NCBI GenBank assembly: GCA_023953845.1 | Contig: JAMLJC010000001.1 | Coordinates: 2,738,501-2,802,500, forward strand | DNA length: 64,000 nucleotides | Source of the DNA: Rhizobiaceae bacterium | Lineage (GTDB): Bacteria; Pseudomonadota; Alphaproteobacteria; Rhizobiales; Rhizobiaceae | Reading direction: 5' to 3' | Shown: positions 7,818-16,071 of the stretch, one piece after another | How positions within the stretch are numbered: position 1 is the first letter of the stretch | How the letters are laid out: every line of letters begins with the position of its first letter | Position numbers and translations under genes: made by a program | The notes under the pieces: model-generated | Seen by the model: the letters and a program-made list of their open reading frames with translations, nothing else | The model's database searches: none | Told to the model about the DNA's origin: nothing

Positions 7818-8190
7818 AGCGTTGTCCGGGCTCGCCGTCCTGCTGGCCGCAACGCTCGCCATCCAGGTTGTGGACGGCGACACGCTGTGGATCGGCGAAG
7901 AAAAGGTCCGCATCGCCAACATAGACGCCCCCGAGATCCACGAGCCGAAATGCGATGCGGAGCGGCGGCTCGGCCTTGTCGCGAAACGGCGGCTGGAAAT
8001 CCTGCTGAAGTCCGGCACTGTCTCGTTAAAACGCGGCGATCCCAAAGACGGCAGGCTGAAGGATCGTCGCGGCAGGACGCTGGGCGTTGTCGCAATCGAC
8101 GGCCGCGACGTCGGCGACATGCTGATCGCCGAGAACCTTGCCCGCCCCTGGACCGGGAAGCGCCAGCCCTGGTGCGATCCACCCCCCTGA
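7759..8190 (+). CDS. Thermonuclease (SNase) family protein, probably exported
   Basis: 143 aa. A hydrophobic segment (residues 22-35) after basic residues looks like a signal peptide. The staphylococcal-nuclease fold follows with VVDGDT (37-42), VRIANIDAPE (50-59, catalytic Arg51 and Glu59) and DRRGRTLG (102-109, second catalytic Arg). An in-frame TTG at 7822 is an alternative start just after the preceding gene. It hydrolyses DNA or RNA with calcium in known members. The stop codon lies within the palindrome of the lysis promoter. In a phage it may degrade extracellular or host nucleic acid. Confidence 0.85.
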   Translation: MASVSNGRAGAASSSAKRPEALSGLAVLLAATLAIQVVDGDTLWIGEEKVRIANIDAPEIHEPKCDAERRLGLVAKRRLEILLKSGTVSLKRGDPKDGRLKDRRGRTLGVVAIDGRDVGDMLIAENLARPWTGKRQPWCDPPP

Positions 8191-8201
8191 CACTGTCAGG
8201 G
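8185..8201. promoter_or_regulatory. 17-bp palindrome, copy 1 (lysis operon)
   Basis: CCCTGACACTGTCAGGG, a perfect inverted repeat apart from the central base. It ends 64 bp before the muramidase start and overlaps the SNase stop. The same element occurs at 16018 and 29783, each time before an operon of late genes. Probable binding site for the Mor/C-type activator. No convincing -10 box was identified. Confidence 0.75.
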
Positions 8202-8265
8202 TCACTGCGCGGCGCGGCTTACGGCACATAGAACGGGAGATTTCTTCCCTGTTCAAGGTGTCGCC

Positions 8266-9012
8266 GTGCAACAGAATTTCACGCCCTCGCTCTCGGTGAC
8301 GCTCGCCTATGAGGGTGGTTGGGCCGACCATCCGAAGGACCCGGGCGGCGCGACCATGAAGGGCGTCACGCTGGCGACGTTCCGGCGGTTTTATCCGAAG
8401 GCGACGAAAGCCGACCTGAAGGCGATCTCCGATGCCGACATCGCCCGCATCTATCGACAGGATTACTGGCAGCCGGTGAAAGGCGACATGCTGGCCGCCG
8501 GCGTCGATCTCGCCACCTTCGACGCGGCTGTCAATTCCGGCCCGGCGCGCGCACGGAAGTGGCTGCTGGCCTCGGTCGGCGGCGCCGCGCCCGACACCGT
8601 GAAGAAGCTTTGCGCCAAACGCCTCGGCTTCATGCGGTCGCTCGCGATCTGGTCGACCTTCGGCAAGGGCTGGTCGCGCCGCGTCGCTGCGATCGAGGCC
8701 AAGGGTGTGGCCTGGGCGCTGGCGGCGACCGGCGACAAGATGGTCGTGAAGGAAGTGCTTCGGGACGAGCAGGCCAAGGCGGAAAGCACCGCCTCGAAAC
8801 AGACTGGCGGCGCGGCGACAGCCGGCGGCGGCGCCACCGTAGGCGGTGGGGATGTCGTCGCCAACCCCGAACATCTCGACGCGATCTCGGGCTGGCTCGT
8901 CGGCGGTTTGCTGGGGGTTGCTGCGCTGCTGGTCGCCATCCTCGTGATCCGCGCAATCATCAACAAGCATCGCGCCGAAGCTTACCGCGCCGAGGCGGCA
9001 GGGAGCATCTGA
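8266..9012 (+). CDS. Phage muramidase, glycoside hydrolase family 108, membrane anchored
   Basis: 248 aa, GTG start. Residues 10-40 have the GH108 signature LAYEGGWADHPKDPGGATMKGVT with catalytic Glu16. The peptidoglycan-binding part follows to about residue 165. A Gly-rich linker (about 180-200) leads to a transmembrane helix at about 208-233 (WLVGGLLGVAALLVAILVIRAII), unusual for a plain endolysin and suggesting tethering to the inner membrane. It degrades peptidoglycan at lysis and is first in the lysis operon after the copy-1 palindrome. Confidence 0.88.
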   Translation: MQQNFTPSLSVTLAYEGGWADHPKDPGGATMKGVTLATFRRFYPKATKADLKAISDADIARIYRQDYWQPVKGDMLAAGVDLATFDAAVNSGPARARKWLLASVGGAAPDTVKKLCAKRLGFMRSLAIWSTFGKGWSRRVAAIEAKGVAWALAATGDKMVVKEVLRDEQAKAESTASKQTGGAATAGGGATVGGGDVVANPEHLDAISGWLVGGLLGVAALLVAILVIRAIINKHRAEAYRAEAAGSI

Positions 9013-9014
9013 CC

Positions 9015-9278
9015 ATGGTCTGGATCGCGCTTTCCGTTCTGCTCTTCATCGTCGGCGTTCTGATGCTGCTGGCGGGTATCGTGATGGGTGTCATGGGCAT
9101 TCTCGCCGCTGCCAGTCATCCGACCGGCGGCAATGCCGAGATCAGTTCCTGGTTGCGCGGCGCACGCCTGCTGATCGTGCTCGGCGGCCTGTCGCTGGTA
9201 GTGTTTTTCAATCTCCCGGCTTCGGCCGGCGCGCATGACGCGCCAGCCGGCTGGCACATCAGGAGCCTCCTCGCATGA
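9015..9278 (+). CDS. Small two-TM membrane protein of the lysis module
   Basis: 87 aa, starting 2 bp after the muramidase stop. Two hydrophobic segments (about 2-33 and 50-68) separated by a loop. Position between endolysin and holin suggests a holin/antiholin or lysis accessory role; no family motif confirms it. Confidence 0.6.
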   Translation: MVWIALSVLLFIVGVLMLLAGIVMGVMGILAAASHPTGGNAEISSWLRGARLLIVLGGLSLVVFFNLPASAGAHDAPAGWHIRSLLA

Positions 9279-9817
9279 GCCTGATCGGAGGCGCGATCGC
9301 GAGCGCCATAGCCGGCGCCGCCGCGAAGGTCGGCGCGAAGATGGTCGGCAAGGTGGTGTCGGGCGTGCTCGGCGAGCGCGGCGGCCAACTGGCCGAGGCC
9401 GTGGTGACCAGCGTCGCCGAAAAGCTCGGCGTCGAGCCGGAGGCGATACCGGACGCTGCTGAAAAGGACCTCGGCACCGCCGTCTGGAAGACCGAGGCGG
9501 AAATGCCGGAGATGATCGCGCTCTGGTCGAAGGGGCTCGACGGGCAGTTTGCGCTGCTGGAGGCCGAGACGAAGGAGGGCCTTCTGCAGAGCGCCTGGCG
9601 CTGGGGCTGGATGTACCTGCTGGCGCTGATCTGGAGCTGCTATCTGCTCGTCTTTCCGGTGCTCGCCGTGTTCGGCGTGCATGTCGAGCGCGTCGACCTC
9701 GCGGTGCTGCTGACGCTCACCACCTGGTTCATCTCTCTGTACATGGGCGGACACACCGTGAAGGCGCTGGGCGAAAGCGCCATCAATGCCGTCAAGACGT
9801 GGAAGGACGGCAAGTGA
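9275..9817 (+). CDS. Holin of the 3TM (GTA-holin-like) type
   Basis: 180 aa. The N-terminus is Gly/Ala-rich (SLIGGAIASAIAGAAAKVG), a middle segment is acidic, and hydrophobic helices lie at about 110-130 and 138-162 (WMYLLALIWSCYLLVFPVLAVF and LLTLTTWFISLYMGG). This layout matches the holin family of gene-transfer agents and Mu-like phages (3TM holin). It would form the membrane hole that times lysis. It overlaps both neighbours by 4 bp. Confidence 0.75.
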   Translation: MSLIGGAIASAIAGAAAKVGAKMVGKVVSGVLGERGGQLAEAVVTSVAEKLGVEPEAIPDAAEKDLGTAVWKTEAEMPEMIALWSKGLDGQFALLEAETKEGLLQSAWRWGWMYLLALIWSCYLLVFPVLAVFGVHVERVDLAVLLTLTTWFISLYMGGHTVKALGESAINAVKTWKDGK

Positions 9818-10278
9818 TCGACGAACTGAAGAATTGGCTCGGGCTCATCTCGCTCGCGATCACGGTCGGCGGATGGGTGTGGGTGCATCTGACGTCAGGG
9901 GGCAGCAAGGCCCTGGCGGCAGTCAGCGCGCTGGGCAAATCGGTGGACGATCGCTTCTCGGCCGTTCACGCGGAAGTCGAAGCCCGGTGCGACAAGATCG
10001 AGGCGGAACAACGCATCCGCGCAGAAGCCATCAACCAGCGCTTCGCAATGCAGGAGCTTCAGTTCGCCCGCATGGAGGAGGCGCTGAAGCACCTTCCCGA
10101 CCGGGAGCAGGCGCACAGGCTTGAACTCTCCATGGAAAAGCTCGCCGGCCGGCTGGAGGCGATGGACCAGCGCTTCACCGGGCGCATGGAAGCGATGAGC
10201 GAGCGGCTTCAGCCGGTAGCCGCGATCTCCGACAGGTTGCAGGAATTCCTGCTCGATCAGGCGAGCGCGAAATCATGA
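9814..10278 (+). CDS. DUF2730 family protein (Mu gp25-like), membrane-anchored coiled coil
   Basis: 154 aa, GTG start overlapping the holin stop. One N-terminal membrane helix (residues 8-28, WLGLISLAITVGGWVWVHL) then a long coiled coil. This matches DUF2730, found in Mu-like phages just before gp26/gp27. Topology resembles an inner-membrane spanin subunit, but that role is inferred. Confidence 0.75.
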   Translation: MIDELKNWLGLISLAITVGGWVWVHLTSGGSKALAAVSALGKSVDDRFSAVHAEVEARCDKIEAEQRIRAEAINQRFAMQELQFARMEEALKHLPDREQAHRLELSMEKLAGRLEAMDQRFTGRMEAMSERLQPVAAISDRLQEFLLDQASAKS

Positions 10279-10574
10279 ACATGGACACGATGATCCGCGA
10301 GCAGGCGCGTCTCATCATCATGAAGGCGCTCGCGGAACAGCCCGACGAGACACTGAACAGCGACATCCTCGAACCGCTGCTGCGGACCTTCGGCATCAGG
10401 AAGCCGCGCTCGTGGGTGCACGAGGAAATGGCCTATCTGGCCGAGCACGGCGCAGCCGTCGTTGTGGCGGCTGGGTCGGTTCATGTCGCGACGCTTACCG
10501 ACAAGGGGCAGCGTCACCTTCAGCGCGAGATCGCGATCGAAGGCATCAAGCGTCCTTCTCGGCCGGGAGAGTGA
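10275..10574 (+). CDS. Mu gp26-like winged-helix protein
   Basis: 99 aa. Predominantly helical with a small winged-helix pattern (NSDILEPLLRTFGIRKPRSWVHEEMAYLAEHGAAVVV, then a wing and TDKGQRHL). It sits between DUF2730 and DUF3486, where Mu has gp26. Function is not known even in Mu. Confidence 0.65.
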   Translation: MNMDTMIREQARLIIMKALAEQPDETLNSDILEPLLRTFGIRKPRSWVHEEMAYLAEHGAAVVVAAGSVHVATLTDKGQRHLQREIAIEGIKRPSRPGE

Positions 10575-10575
10575 C

Positions 10576-11202
10576 ATGACGCGCGGGCGCGGCAGGCTCA
10601 CGGCGATCGACCTCCTGCCGGAGGAATGTTCCGAGGCGATCGCGTGGGCGAGCCAGGAGTTGGCCAAGCGCGAGCGGACGCAGATCGACATCTATGCCGA
10701 GTTCAAGACGAAGCTGATCGCGCTGCAGGGCGAGTTCGGCCTCGGCTTCGACATCCCGTCCTTCTCCGCCTTCAATCGGCATTCGCTTAAGCTCGCCCAG
10801 ATGACGAGGCGGCTTGAGCAGACGCGCGAGATCGCAGCGACCATTTCGGAGCGCTTCGACGCCGGGGCGTCGGACGAACTGACGCTGATCTCGGCCGAGG
10901 CGATCAAGACGCTGATCTTCGAGCTGCTGCAAGGCGCGGGCGAAGGCGGCATTTCGCCGAAGGGGGCGATGGAACTCGCGAATGCGCTGCGCGCGGCGAC
11001 CGCCGCCCAGACCGTTTCGAGCGCCCGGCGCGAGAAGCTTGAAAACCTGCACAAGGCCAAGACGGACGCCGCCCTGAAGAAGGTGGCGAAGGAGGCGGGC
11101 CTCTCGAAGGAGACCGTCGCCCAGCTGCGGCGCGAGTTCCTCGGTGTCCGGCCGAAGGGCGAGGCAGGCGAGAAGGCGAGCGACGCCAAGGCGGGTGAAT
11201 GA
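10576..11202 (+). CDS. DUF3486 family protein (Mu gp27-like, probable small terminase)
   Basis: 208 aa. Begins RGRGRLTAIDLLPEECSEAIAWASQEL, the typical opening of DUF3486, followed by a helical region (FDIPSFSAFNRHSLKL). In Mu-like phages it lies directly before the large terminase and is taken to be the small subunit that recognises the packaging site. The stop overlaps the terminase ATG. Confidence 0.85.
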   Translation: MTRGRGRLTAIDLLPEECSEAIAWASQELAKRERTQIDIYAEFKTKLIALQGEFGLGFDIPSFSAFNRHSLKLAQMTRRLEQTREIAATISERFDAGASDELTLISAEAIKTLIFELLQGAGEGGISPKGAMELANALRAATAAQTVSSARREKLENLHKAKTDAALKKVAKEAGLSKETVAQLRREFLGVRPKGEAGEKASDAKAGE

Positions 11203-12857
11203 CACCGACGCCGGAAATCCCGCAGGGCAAGTGGGTCGATCCGCCCGTGCTGTCGCGCGATCCCGACGATCTGCCGGAGGAGCTGCCGCGCGGCGCGGAG
11301 ATCCCGGAGGAGTTGGACCCGTTCGCTGACGGCATCCTGATGCGGCATCAGGCCGAGTGGCTTGAAGACGACAGCGACCTGAAGCTGGGCGAGAAGGGGC
11401 GGCGCACCGGCATCACCTTCGCCGAGGCGCTCGACGACACGCTGATCGCGGCGGCCAAGCGCTCGGCCGGCGGCGACAACGTCTTCTATATCGGCGACAC
11501 GAAGGACAAGGGCCGCGAGTTCATCGGCTACGTCGCCCATTTCGCCAAGGTGGTGGCGAAGGAACTGGTCGCCATCGAGGAGTTCATGTTCTCCGACCAG
11601 AAGGCGGACGGTACGATCGCGCCGATCCCGGCCTTCCGCTGCCAGTTCGCCTCCGGCTACCGTGTCGAGGCGCTGTCGTCGCGGCCGGAAAACATCCGCG
11701 GCTTGCAGGGCGTCGTCGTCATAGACGAGGCCGCCTTCCACAAGGACGTCCGCGCCGTGCTGGACGCGGTGAACGCGCTGCTGATCTGGGGCGGCAAGAT
11801 ACGCGTCATCTCCACCCACAACGGCGTGCTCAATCCGTTCAACGAGCTTATCCGCGAGGCGAAGGCCGGCAGGACGCCCTTCAGCCTGCATTTCATACCC
11901 TTTTCAAAGGCCGTTGAAAACGGGCTCTACAAGCGCGTCTGCCTCACGAAAGGCAAGGAATGGACGGCGGAGGACGAGGCCGCCTGGGAAGCGCGCATCC
12001 GCAGTTCCTACGGGCCGCGCACTGCCAAGATGCGCCAGGAGCTGGACGCGATCCCGACCGAGGCGGAAGGCGCGGCGCTTACTCGAGTGCAGATCGAGCG
12101 CTGCATGAAGGCCGGCATCCCGATCGTGCGCTGGGCCTGCACCGACGAGTTCAAGAACGCGGAGGAACATATCCGCACGGCGGACGCTCGCGACTTCTGC
12201 GAGCGAGAGCTGAAGCCGCTGTTGGAAAAGCTCAACCCACGCCGGCAGCATGTGTTCGGCGTCGACTTCGCCCGCTCGGGTGACGCCAGCGTGATCCTGC
12301 CGATGGAGATCGGGGCCGACCTCGTGCGGCGCAGCGTCTTTTCCGTCGAGCTGCGCAACGTGCCTTTCGACCAGCAGCGCGAGATCCTCTACTACATCGC
12401 AGACCGGCTGCCGCGCTTCTCGGGCGGGGCGCTCGACGCCACCGGCAACGGCGCATATCTGGCCGAGAAGGCCGCGCAGAAATACGGCGCCACCATTGTA
12501 GAGGTGAAGCTGTCTGAGGCCTGGTATCGCACCGAGACGCCGGCCTATGTCGAAGCCTTCGTCGACGCGACCATCGTCCTGCCCATGCACGAGGACGTGC
12601 TGCGCGACCATCAGGCGCTGCAATACGTCAACGGCATCATCAAGGTGCCGGACGATCATCGCTTCAAGGGCTCGGACGGCTTCGACCGGCACGGCGACAG
12701 CGCGATCGCGGGCGCGCTCGCCTATTTCGCCAGCCGGGCCGACCTTGAGGAGTTCGCCTACATGCGGGCCACCGATGACACGGTCGACCGCGATCGCATG
12801 TTCGAGCGGCCGTCAACCAACTCCCTTTTCCCGACCATCAGAGGACGGCTGCTCTAA
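11199..12857 (+). CDS. Phage terminase large subunit (Mu gp28-like)
   Basis: 552 aa, a usual length. The N-terminal ATPase has a Walker-A-like segment EKGRRTGITF at residues 65-74, Walker B VVVIDEAAF at 172-180 and the coupling motif STHNG at 205-209. The C-terminal nuclease domain starts at about residue 350 with VFGVDFARSGD carrying a metal-binding Asp. It pumps DNA into the prohead and cuts it; Mu-type phages use headful cutting that includes flanking host DNA. Confidence 0.93.
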   Translation: MTPTPEIPQGKWVDPPVLSRDPDDLPEELPRGAEIPEELDPFADGILMRHQAEWLEDDSDLKLGEKGRRTGITFAEALDDTLIAAAKRSAGGDNVFYIGDTKDKGREFIGYVAHFAKVVAKELVAIEEFMFSDQKADGTIAPIPAFRCQFASGYRVEALSSRPENIRGLQGVVVIDEAAFHKDVRAVLDAVNALLIWGGKIRVISTHNGVLNPFNELIREAKAGRTPFSLHFIPFSKAVENGLYKRVCLTKGKEWTAEDEAAWEARIRSSYGPRTAKMRQELDAIPTEAEGAALTRVQIERCMKAGIPIVRWACTDEFKNAEEHIRTADARDFCERELKPLLEKLNPRRQHVFGVDFARSGDASVILPMEIGADLVRRSVFSVELRNVPFDQQREILYYIADRLPRFSGGALDATGNGAYLAEKAAQKYGATIVEVKLSEAWYRTETPAYVEAFVDATIVLPMHEDVLRDHQALQYVNGIIKVPDDHRFKGSDGFDRHGDSAIAGALAYFASRADLEEFAYMRATDDTVDRDRMFERPSTNSLFPTIRGRLL

Positions 12858-14536
12858 TGGCGCGCACTCCCGTCATCATCGACCAGTACGGCAATCCGGT
12901 CAGGCCGACGCAACGGCCCCTGGCGCGCGCCGAGTTCGCCGCGCCGACCTCGGGCGGCTTCCGGCCTGTCTGGAGCGAGACGGTGCTCACCGGCCTCGAT
13001 CCGGTCGGCATGGCCGAGGTGCTGCGGCAGGCGGCGCGCGGCTATCCCGACCGCTTCTTCATCCTCGCCGAGGAGATGGAGGAGCGCGACATGCACTATC
13101 GCTCCGTGCTCTCGACGCGGAAGCTGGCGATCACCGGCGTCGAGCCGATGGTGGTGGCGGCGTCGGAGGACGCCAGGGACCAGAAGATCGCGGAGGCGGT
13201 GCGCGAGATCGTCGAGGCCCCGCAGTTCACCGACGACTATCTTTCCGATCTGCTCGACGCCCTCTCCAAGGGCTATTCGCTGGTAGAGACGATCTGGGAC
13301 CGGCAGGGCGCGGAATGGTGGCCGATGGCCTACAAGTGGCGCGATCCCCGGCATTTCGTCATCGACCAGGTCGACGGCCGCACGCTCCGGATGAAGGACG
13401 GCATGTCGATGAGCGGCGTCGACTTGCCGCCCTTCGTCTTCTCGATCCACCGGCCGAAGCTGAAGTCCGGCCTGCCGGTGCGCGGCGGTCTGGCCCGGCT
13501 CGCCGCCTGGGCGTTCCTCTTCAAGTCCTACACGCTGAAGGACTGGATGGCCTTCCTCGAAGTCTACGGAATGCCGCTTCGCGTCGGCAAGTTCGGGCGC
13601 GGCTCCAGCCTCGACGATCGCCGCGTGCTGCTGGAGGCCGTCCGCGACATCTCGACCGACGCGGCGGCCATCATCCCGAAGGAGATGGAGATCGAGTTCG
13701 TCGAGGTTTCAGGCGGCACCGGCAACGGCCTGTTTTCCGCCAAGGCCGAGTATCTCGACAAGCAGGTGTCCAAGGGCGTGCTCGGTCAGACGATGTCCAC
13801 CGACGACGGCGCGTCGCTCTCCCAGGCGCAGGTGCACGAGAACGTCCGCCACGACATCGCCCGCGCCGACGCGCGGCAGCTCGCCGCCACCGCTAACCGC
13901 GATCTGATCCGGCCCTTCGTCGATTTCAATTTCGGGCCGCAGGAGAAGTACCCGACGCTGGTCATCCCGATCACCGAGGCCGAGGACATCAAGGCCCTGT
14001 CGGAGGTGATCGCCAAGCTCGTTCCGCTCGGTCTGGAACTCTCCATGCCGAAGACGCGGGAGCGGCTCGGCTTCGAGGACCCCGACGAGGATGACGTGCT
14101 GCTGAAAGCGCCGGCCGCGCCGAAGCCGACGGTGAACGATCCGGATGATGGCGATGATGGTGAAGCCGATCCGAAAAAGCGGGCGGGGAAGAAGAAGCCG
14201 AAGCCCGGCGAGGAAGACGCCGCCACCGCGCGCCTTCAGCCGCGCTGCCCGCATTGCGGCGGCTTCCATGCGATCGCGGCCGAGGAGGCTGGCGAGCGGG
14301 ATGAGCTGGACCTACTGGTTGAGGAAGCTCTCTCGGACTGGCAGACCGACCTCGCTCCGATGTTCGACCCGATCCGCGACGTGATCATGCGCTCGTCAAG
14401 CTACGACGAACTGATTGCCGGGCTGGATCGGCTGCCCCCTGCCGCTACCGCCGCTGCCCGCACGGCGATCGTCGAGCGCGTCGCTATGCTGATGATGAAG
14501 GCGCGTGGGCTCGGAGATACCGGCAAGGGACGCTGA
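12857..14536 (+). CDS. Portal protein, DUF935 family (Mu gp29-like)
   Basis: 559 aa, start ATG overlapping the terminase stop region. The body (residues 10-420) has DUF935 features such as RYPDRFFILAEEMEERDMHYRSVLSTRK and SWFVFSIHR-like stretches. The C-terminal 140 residues are an acidic/basic linker followed by a CPHCGG motif and a helical tail. The portal forms the dodecameric DNA channel at one capsid vertex. The CPHCGG tail is an extension of uncertain role. Confidence 0.92.
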   Translation: MARTPVIIDQYGNPVRPTQRPLARAEFAAPTSGGFRPVWSETVLTGLDPVGMAEVLRQAARGYPDRFFILAEEMEERDMHYRSVLSTRKLAITGVEPMVVAASEDARDQKIAEAVREIVEAPQFTDDYLSDLLDALSKGYSLVETIWDRQGAEWWPMAYKWRDPRHFVIDQVDGRTLRMKDGMSMSGVDLPPFVFSIHRPKLKSGLPVRGGLARLAAWAFLFKSYTLKDWMAFLEVYGMPLRVGKFGRGSSLDDRRVLLEAVRDISTDAAAIIPKEMEIEFVEVSGGTGNGLFSAKAEYLDKQVSKGVLGQTMSTDDGASLSQAQVHENVRHDIARADARQLAATANRDLIRPFVDFNFGPQEKYPTLVIPITEAEDIKALSEVIAKLVPLGLELSMPKTRERLGFEDPDEDDVLLKAPAAPKPTVNDPDDGDDGEADPKKRAGKKKPKPGEEDAATARLQPRCPHCGGFHAIAAEEAGERDELDLLVEEALSDWQTDLAPMFDPIRDVIMRSSSYDELIAGLDRLPPAATAAARTAIVERVAMLMMKARGLGDTGKGR

Positions 14537-14540
14537 CAGG

Positions 14541-15752
14541 GTGGCGGACGATCTGTTCAAGACCGCGCCGGAAGAAGTCCTCCGCTATTTCCGCGCCAAG
14601 AAGTCGGTCCCGACCTTCGACTGGCGCGACATAGCGCCGGAGGAGCACGCCTATTCGTGGACCGTCGCGAAGTCGATGGAGGGCGACGTGCTGGAGGACA
14701 TCCGCGCGGCCGTCGACGACGCCATCGCGAACCGGGTGCCCTTCGAGGACTTCCAGAAGAACCTGACGCCGATCCTCCAGCAGAAGGGATGGTGGGGCCG
14801 GCGCATCCAGGAGGACCCGAAGGACGGCGTGCCGAAGGTGGTGCAACTCGGCAGCCCGCGCCGGCTGCGCACCATCTATTGGGCGAACACCCGCACGGCC
14901 CACGCGGCCGGGGAGTGGGAGCGCACCGAGCGCAACAAGCGCTTCCTGCCGTTTCTGGTCTACACGCTCTCGACGGCCGAGCGCCGGCGGCTGGAGCATG
15001 AGCGCTATGTCGGCATCGTCGCGCCGGTCGACGATCCGATCTGGAACCGGCTCTATCCGCCGAACGGCTGGGGCTGCCAGTGCGGCGTGCGCCAGATCTC
15101 GCAGCGCGAGGCCGAGCGGCTGGGCTGGCGTCCGGACAGGGAGCCGGTCCAGCTTGTCGAGCGGCCCTGGCGCAACAGGCGCACCGGCCAGACCGTGATG
15201 GTGCCGGAGGGCGTCGATCCGGGCTGGGACACCAATCCGGGCAAGAACCGGGGGCGCAACGTCGCGGAGTTCCTGCACGGCAAGGTCGCGGCCATGCCGG
15301 CGAACCGGCAGCGCGTGGCGATCGAGGACATTGTGAATTCGCCGGCCATGACCGCCATGGCGATGAAGCGCATGCCGAAATCCTTCCTGCCCGTGGCGCA
15401 ACTGCCGGAGGCGGTGGTCTCGGCGTTCGGCGCGCGCAGCAATCTGGCGCTGCTGTCGGATCACAGCGTTGACCACATTCTGCGCGACCATCCCGAGCGG
15501 GCGCTGACGGTCGACGAGCTGAAGGCCGCGATCGGCGTGATCGCCGCGCCGGTCGCCGTTTCCCGAAAAGGCGCCGCCGCTCTCTTCATCGGCTTCATGT
15601 CCGGACGGTGGTGGCGCGTCGTGACGCGCTCGACCGGCGATGGCGGGGAATGGTGGCTGGAGAGCTTCCATCCGAAGAGCGAGAAGGACGTGCGCTCGTT
15701 CCTCCGCTCGCAGCGTCGCCAGGGCCGTCTCGTGATCGATCGGGAGGAGTAA
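14541..15752 (+). CDS. Head morphogenesis protein (SPP1 gp7/Mu F type) with C-terminal PBECR-like nuclease domain
   Basis: 403 aa from GTG 14541; GACAGG precedes it, and an upstream in-frame ATG at 14505 would overlap the portal gene. Residues 60-190 are the phage Mu F-like domain, with conserved NTRTAHAAGEWER and the terminal NGWGCQCGVR. Residues about 300-403 carry a second module beginning SVDHILRDHPERALTVDELK, then strands, WWLESFHPKSEKDV and a final GRLVID. This is the pattern of the phage Barnase-EndoU-colicin-RelE-like (PBECR) domains. The head part helps DNA entry and stability. The second module may be an RNase injected with the genome. Confidence 0.88.
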   Translation: MADDLFKTAPEEVLRYFRAKKSVPTFDWRDIAPEEHAYSWTVAKSMEGDVLEDIRAAVDDAIANRVPFEDFQKNLTPILQQKGWWGRRIQEDPKDGVPKVVQLGSPRRLRTIYWANTRTAHAAGEWERTERNKRFLPFLVYTLSTAERRRLEHERYVGIVAPVDDPIWNRLYPPNGWGCQCGVRQISQREAERLGWRPDREPVQLVERPWRNRRTGQTVMVPEGVDPGWDTNPGKNRGRNVAEFLHGKVAAMPANRQRVAIEDIVNSPAMTAMAMKRMPKSFLPVAQLPEAVVSAFGARSNLALLSDHSVDHILRDHPERALTVDELKAAIGVIAAPVAVSRKGAAALFIGFMSGRWWRVVTRSTGDGGEWWLESFHPKSEKDVRSFLRSQRRQGRLVIDREE

Positions 15753-16071
15753 GGGGCGTGGAGGACCGTCAATTCCTCGCAGGTCCGGTTGCCCGTCCTG
15801 GTGTAACGCGAATGGCTCACGCCCCAAGCAAATATGCGCCTTTGCCGCATCCGATACAACCTCCCAAATAAACGCCCGGAAAACGCGTTGGGCCGTCGTC
15901 GTGGCCACAGACACCGGCGAAGGGGCCAACGGCGCTCCTGCCCCCTTGAAAACTGCTTTCTGAGGCGGTTGGCGCTTCGACCGGGACGGTATTACGGCGA
16001 TTTCGGGAAGTGCGCGCCCCTGACACTGTCAGGGTGACGCGCGGACGGCGCCACGGCCAAAAGTGTCGCCC
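15753..16071 (+). other. Non-coding leader before the protease/scaffold operon
   Basis: About 310 bp with no convincing gene; short open frames lack family features and ribosome sites. It ends with the copy-2 palindrome and the translation start. The stretch CGCAGGTCCGGTTGCCCGTC and AT-containing parts near 15820-15890 may hold promoter elements, but none is clear. Confidence 0.5.
16018..16034. promoter_or_regulatory. 17-bp palindrome, copy 2 (head operon)
   Basis: CCCTGACACTGTCAGGG, identical to copy 1. It lies 37 bp before the ATG of the protease gene. Copies 1 and 2 also share GTGTCGCC just before the start codon. Likely activator site for the second late promoter, corresponding in position to P-I of Mu. 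Confidence 0.75.

Noticed and set aside
14484..15929. Minus-strand open frame opposite the head morphogenesis gene
   Set aside because: No domain content and covers the promoter gap and two genes antisense; GC-skew artefact.
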